From positions 1 through 59,942 of the forward strand of contig CANMQJ010000025.1 of the NCBI GenBank assembly GCA_947500005.1: 59,942 nucleotides of DNA, written 5' to 3'. Below are positions 57,080 to 59,942 of this stretch, piece by piece (the stretch's first letter is position 1; each line of letters begins with the position of its first letter). Origin of the DNA: an uncultured Paracoccaceae bacterium. Lineage in GTDB: Bacteria > Pseudomonadota > Alphaproteobacteria > Rhodobacterales > Rhodobacteraceae. The translations under genes were made by a program, and so were the position numbers. Under the pieces are notes generated by a model. The model saw nothing but the letters and a program-made list of their open reading frames with translations. It did no database searches and had not been told where the DNA came from.

Positions 57080-57700
57080 ATGGCGGAGCAGAGAAACGCA
57101 ACGGAAAGACGCACACTCTGGATCGTGCTGGGTCTCAACATCGGGCTGGCAGTCGCTTTCTTCGCCTCGGGCGCATTCGGCGAGTCAAGCGCGCTTATCG
57201 CCAATGGCCTCGACAATCTGTCGGACAGTTTCGTCTACGCGATCAGCCTCTTCGCGCTGTCCCGCTCCGCCAAGTGGAAGCGCGGAGCGGCGAACGTTTC
57301 GGGCGGCCTGCTGATCCTCTTCGCCCTTGGAATCCTGTATGACGCGTGGCGCCGCTACGTCGGCGGATCGGATCCTCTTGGCACGATCATGATTGTCATG
57401 GCGCTGGTAGCGGCGGCCATCAACGCACTTTGCGTCTGGCTGCTGGCACGGCTTCGCGATCCAGACGTAAACATCCGAGCGGCGAATACGTTCAGCTGGA
57501 ACGACTTCGCGGCCAATCTCGGAATCGTCGTCGCAGGCGGGCTCGTAGCCTGGCTCGGAACGAATTGGCCGGACCTTGTCGTGGGCGTGATTGTCGCCGG
57601 CATCGCGGCCTGGGGTGGCGTCGGAATCCTGAGAGACGCGCATGGTGAACACCACAAGGCGGTGCACAATGACGATCAGGTAACCAAGGACTCGGCCTGA
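57080..57700 (+). CDS. CDF-like cation transporter, short form
   Basis: A 206-aa, six-helix cation transporter of the CDF superfamily, without the usual cytoplasmic C-terminal domain. Transport-site motifs are NGLDNLSDSFVYAIS and FSWNDFAANLG, both retaining Asp pairs. The C-terminal tail is His-rich (AHGEHHKAVHND). This form is typical of Pb/Cd clusters. Likely independent of the next gene, which has its own MerR-type promoter just after its stop. Confidence 0.88.
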   Translation: MAEQRNATERRTLWIVLGLNIGLAVAFFASGAFGESSALIANGLDNLSDSFVYAISLFALSRSAKWKRGAANVSGGLLILFALGILYDAWRRYVGGSDPLGTIMIVMALVAAAINALCVWLLARLRDPDVNIRAANTFSWNDFAANLGIVVAGGLVAWLGTNWPDLVVGVIVAGIAAWGGVGILRDAHGEHHKAVHNDDQVTKDSA

Positions 57701-57709
57701 AATCGGGGC

Positions 57710-57740
57710 TTGAAGCTACAGTGACTGTAGCAACTACATA
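57710..57740 (+). promoter_or_regulatory. PbrR/ZntR-type promoter of the transglutaminase-CDF-STAS operon
   Basis: -35 TTGAAG (57710-57715), 19-bp spacer CTACAGTGACTGTAGCAAC with a perfect CTACAGT/ACTGTAG dyad, -10 TACATA (57735-57740). The strongest dyad of its class here. Confidence 0.88.
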
Positions 57741-57769
57741 TTCTCGTGAACGATTCGAGGAGATATCCC

Positions 57770-58333
57770 GTGAACCCCGCCGACCCTCATTTGGCCAAAA
57801 CCCGGCTGCTGGATTTTGACGCGACCTCAATTGCAAAACTGATCGAGGAGCGCGGCTGGGCAGACCTTCCCAGCGACGACCGAATTGGGGCCATCTACGA
57901 TTTCGTCAGGAACGAGATTACCTTCGGCTACAACCGCGCCGACGACATTCCGGCGTCCGAGGTCCTCGCAGATGGCCACGGGCAGTGCAACACCAAGGGC
58001 ACGCTCCTCATGGCCCTGCTGCGTGGCGTGGGAGTTCGCTGCCGACTGCACGGGTTCACAATCCACAAGGCGCTTCAGAGAGGCGTCGTTCCGGAACTCG
58101 TCTATCCCCTCGCGCCGTCCGAAATCCTCCACTCCTGGGTAGAGGTGGACTTGGGCGACGGATGGGTCAATCACCGCCAGAACTTCGGATTTGTGCGCGA
58201 CTTGCTCTATCGCCACGTCATCCGTCACTGGATGAATGCCAGGGTTCGCCGCATCCGCCGCGGAATCTTGCCGCCGGTCCCCGGATTCGATCGGCCGAAC
58301 CACCGCCATGAGGAGACGAACCGTGCCGCATGA
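57770..58333 (+). CDS. Transglutaminase-like cysteine protease fold protein
   Basis: A 187-aa cytoplasmic-looking protein (no signal) with the transglutaminase core: GHGQCNTKGTLLMALLRGVG (Cys73), LHSWVEVDL (His121) and the following Asp130. Such folds hydrolyse or cross-link amide bonds; a specific substrate is unknown. GTG 57770 follows GAGGAGAT. The gene is first in an operon with a CDF exporter (overlap 11 bp) and a STAS protein. This gene order is uncommon for a metal operon. Confidence 0.85.
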   Translation: MNPADPHLAKTRLLDFDATSIAKLIEERGWADLPSDDRIGAIYDFVRNEITFGYNRADDIPASEVLADGHGQCNTKGTLLMALLRGVGVRCRLHGFTIHKALQRGVVPELVYPLAPSEILHSWVEVDLGDGWVNHRQNFGFVRDLLYRHVIRHWMNARVRRIRRGILPPVPGFDRPNHRHEETNRAA

Positions 58334-59288
58334 TCACGGCCACGCCCACATCGATCCTCAATCCGGTGATCGTCGCGTCTCCATCGCCATCTGGGCCAAC
58401 GGCCTCCTGACGGTCGCGCAGATCGTCGGCGGGATCCTTTCCGGCAGCCTCGCGCTGATCGCGGATGCCCTCCACAATTTCTCGGACATGGCGTCGCTGG
58501 TGATCGCCTTCTTCGCGCGTAAGATCGCTCGCCGCCCGGCGGACAAGCGCATGACCTTCGGCTATGGGCGGGTAGAAATCGTCGCAGCGCTCATCAACTA
58601 CACGACACTTATCCTGATCGGCTTCTACCTGATCTACGAGGGTGGCATGCGCATGATCGACCCACCAGAGGTACAGGGCTGGACGGTGGTGATCCTGGGC
58701 GGTGTGGCACTGGTCGTCGACACGTTGACGGCGCTGCTCACCTATTCGATGCAGAAAGGCAGCGTGAACATCCGTGCGCTCTTCCTGCACAACCTATCGG
58801 ACGCTTTGGCCTCCGTGGCGGTCATCATCGGCGGCTCGCTCATCCTCCTCTACAACATGCGGTGGGTCGACCCGGCGATCACCATCGGCATCGCTCTCTA
58901 CATCCTCTACCTCGCATTTACCGAGATCGGCGGTCCGATTCGGACGCTGATGCTCGGCAGTCCACCGGACATCGATAATGAAACCGTCGTTCAGGCGATG
59001 CGGGGTGTGGATGGTGTCGCGGACGTTCATCACGTGCATCTGTGGCAGATGCAGGAGCACGAGGCGGCTCTGGACTGCCACGTCGTGCTGACAGCGGACG
59101 GCTGGGGTCAAATCGAAAAGATCAAGGCCGCGATCAAGGACCGGCTGAAGGACGATTTCAGCATCGGTCATTCGAGTCTGGAATTTGAGCACGAAGACCG
59201 CGCACACGAAAACGCTGACCTTTACGGTCACGGCAAACCGGAAAAAGAGGAGGAAAACCATGTTCACCGAGACACTGACAGCTCATGA
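58323..59288 (+). CDS. CDF-family Zn/Cd exporter (CzcD/ZitB-like)
   Basis: A 321-aa exporter with six membrane helices, transport-site motifs DALHNFSDMASL and FLHNLSDALASV (the HxxxD pairs of Zn transporters), a His-rich start (DHGHAHID) and a C-terminal domain with ADVHHVHLWQM. Canonical sites, unlike the CDF at 3872. GTG 58323 is chosen for the GAGGAG site 7 bp upstream; the start overlaps the transglutaminase gene. It exports Zn(II) or Cd(II) in exchange for protons. Confidence 0.93.
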   Translation: MPHDHGHAHIDPQSGDRRVSIAIWANGLLTVAQIVGGILSGSLALIADALHNFSDMASLVIAFFARKIARRPADKRMTFGYGRVEIVAALINYTTLILIGFYLIYEGGMRMIDPPEVQGWTVVILGGVALVVDTLTALLTYSMQKGSVNIRALFLHNLSDALASVAVIIGGSLILLYNMRWVDPAITIGIALYILYLAFTEIGGPIRTLMLGSPPDIDNETVVQAMRGVDGVADVHHVHLWQMQEHEAALDCHVVLTADGWGQIEKIKAAIKDRLKDDFSIGHSSLEFEHEDRAHENADLYGHGKPEKEEENHVHRDTDSS

Positions 59289-59622
59289 CGACACGATTGG
59301 CCTCGCCTGCGAGGGCAAGCTCAGCGAAAGCGACCTGAAACGGATGCACGCCCTGCTTCATGAGCGCCTGCAAGAGACAAGTAAGCCCGGCCTGGTTCTC
59401 GATCTCACGAGGTTCGAAGGCTACGATGGGCCGTCCGCTCTGCTCGAAGATCTGAAAATCGACACAGCCCATAGGAATGACTTCCGCCGCGTCGCTGTGG
59501 TGGGCGAAGGGGCTTTGTTGGAGTGGGGAACCAGGTTCGCCGACGTGCTGACCACGGCAGAACTCCGTCAGTTCGACCCGGCGGAAATGAAGGCGGCAAT
59601 CGCCTGGGCAAGTGAAAGGTAG
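59260..59622 (+). CDS. STAS/SpoIIAA-like protein
   Basis: A 120-aa protein of the SpoIIAA-like family, with the blocks GLACEGKLSESDL, LVLDLTRFEGYDGPSAL, RRVAVVGEGALLEWGT and DPAEMKAAIAW. STAS-like domains act as binding partners or lipid carriers in transport and signalling. GAGGAGG lies just upstream of ATG 59260, and the start overlaps the CDF gene by 29 bp, so the two are co-translated. Its role with a metal exporter is unknown. Confidence 0.9.
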   Translation: MFTETLTAHDDTIGLACEGKLSESDLKRMHALLHERLQETSKPGLVLDLTRFEGYDGPSALLEDLKIDTAHRNDFRRVAVVGEGALLEWGTRFADVLTTAELRQFDPAEMKAAIAWASER

Positions 59623-59731
59623 AGTAGCTTTCAATCAGATGCCTTCGCAGAAGACAGCATCTGTTCGAAACCATAAACAAAAGAACTACAGCAGTTGCGA
59701 GACCCAAGAGCAATCCGAAAGTTCTGAACAT
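59405..59731 (-). CDS. Possible small membrane protein, minus strand (doubtful)
   Basis: A 108-aa frame. The first ~20 residues form one hydrophobic helix (MFRTFGLLLGLATAVVLLFM) followed by NRCCLLRRH, and AAAGGAG stands 5 bp before the ATG. The rest is Pro/Arg-rich and antisense to the STAS gene, so only the first part looks natural. The Shine-Dalgarno can pair with an upstream CTCCTTT to form a hairpin. It may be the start of a real small protein with a frameshifted end. Confidence 0.3.
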   Translation of the reverse strand: MFRTFGLLLGLATAVVLLFMVSNRCCLLRRHLIESYSTFHLPRRLPPSFPPGRTDGVLPWSARRRTWFPTPTKPLRPPQRRGGSHSYGLCRFSDLRAERTAHRSLRTS

Positions 59732-59942
59732 GGTCGCTCCTTTCGCAAAGGAGTAACTTTGGTACGGTGGCACTGCCCTTGCCGGGGCATTATCAAATCG
59801 TAATGTTTTAGCGGCTCAGGGCGCCAGTTGGTTAACATAAACTTCATTATGCGGCTTTATATTTTTTGTAGCCGCAAAGCTAAAATGTCACCCATGAGCA
59901 ATTCAGGAATGTCACTCTCCCTTCCGAGACTGAGGGAGATTG
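59623..59942. other. Terminal intergenic region
   Basis: Largely non-coding. It contains the inverted repeat CTCCTTT...AAAGGAG (59737-59753), a hairpin TGCGGCT...AGCCGCA (59850-59876) and, at 59885, ATG reading MSPMSNSGMSLSLPRLREI to the window edge. The last may be the first codons of a gene cut by the window, but this cannot be shown. Confidence 0.4.

Noticed and set aside
1..59942. Search for CRISPR arrays, tRNA, rRNA and replication or transfer genes
   Set aside because: No regularly spaced repeats, cloverleaf candidates or plasmid functions were recognised by reading; absence is not proven without a computed scan.

Overview
The window is a dense, roughly 60% GC, heavy-metal island from an alphaproteobacterium. 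The closest fit is a Rhodobacterales/Roseobacter-type organism, judged from the Tat-signal enzymes, the alphaproteobacterial Ccm, ScsB/ScsC, Lgt, LspA and Lnt types, and codon use. It is probably plasmid-borne or a genomic island. No replication, transfer or tRNA gene is visible, and the only mobile element seen is a truncated IS5-family fragment at about 38.6-38.8 kb. Nearly every gene is linked to copper, or to zinc/cadmium/lead, or to repair of the cell envelope that these metals damage.

Layout. 0-7 kb: an HTH remnant, an orphan Rieske protein, a Crp/Fnr regulator, and a minus-strand operon (DUF6010-like, VTT/DedA-like, CDF exporter, sterol-desaturase-like, DUF411), then a K+-channel-like protein and a rhodanese. 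7.2-14 kb: a two-component system (OmpR type plus kinase), a SHOCT protein and a partial cytochrome c maturation set (ccmF, ccmG, ccmH, ccmI). 14-22.5 kb: ScsB, a lipoprotein and a DUF2933 protein (minus strand), then a plus-strand run of an L,D-transpeptidase, cytochromes c, a cytochrome c', a multicopper oxidase and ScsC. 22.5-27.4 kb: the copper core (copZ, copA, cueR, glutaredoxin-MauE, DUF305). 27.6-38 kb: L,D-transpeptidase, multicopper oxidase, DsbB, another L,D-transpeptidase, a lipoprotein, a Met-rich EF-hand protein, DUF302, lgt, a CopB-like ATPase and an APC permease. 38.6-43.8 kb: an IS fragment fused to ccdA, two more L,D-transpeptidases and a Zn/Cd/Pb ATPase. 43.8-48.6 kb: a PhnCDE-like ABC transporter with a di-haem peroxidase-like protein, divergent from mntR. 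48.7-57 kb: a long minus-strand operon (SCO, DsbB, DsbA-like, PCuAC, SCO, M23 peptidase, DUF411, ZIP, lspA, lnt, small membrane protein) divergent from a second MerR regulator. 57-59.9 kb: CDF, transglutaminase-like, CDF and STAS genes.

Regulation can be read directly from the DNA. Eleven promoters have a MerR-type layout: a TTGACC/TTGAAC-like -35, a dyad, and a -10 placed after exactly 19 bp. Seven carry a CueR-like dyad (TTCCAG...CTGGAA type) and four a PbrR/ZntR/CadR-like dyad (CTACAGT...TAGAGG type). They match the two MerR proteins encoded here, one with Ser76 (monovalent, CueR-like) and one with Cys78 (divalent). A third signal, TACAAA-N4-TACAAA, occurs twice between the rhodanese and response-regulator genes and again before three other units, and is the likely box of the two-component system. 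An MntR-type palindrome sits on the di-haem/ABC promoter.

The unifying idea, which is inference, is that besides exporting metal the island carries spare copies of envelope machines known or expected to be metal-sensitive: five L,D-transpeptidases, haem-ligation Ccm proteins, disulfide-exchange enzymes, a Rieske protein, and the full lipoprotein maturation set (lgt, lspA, lnt). The MntR-controlled di-haem/PhnCDE cluster is the best candidate for an undescribed metal-acquisition system.
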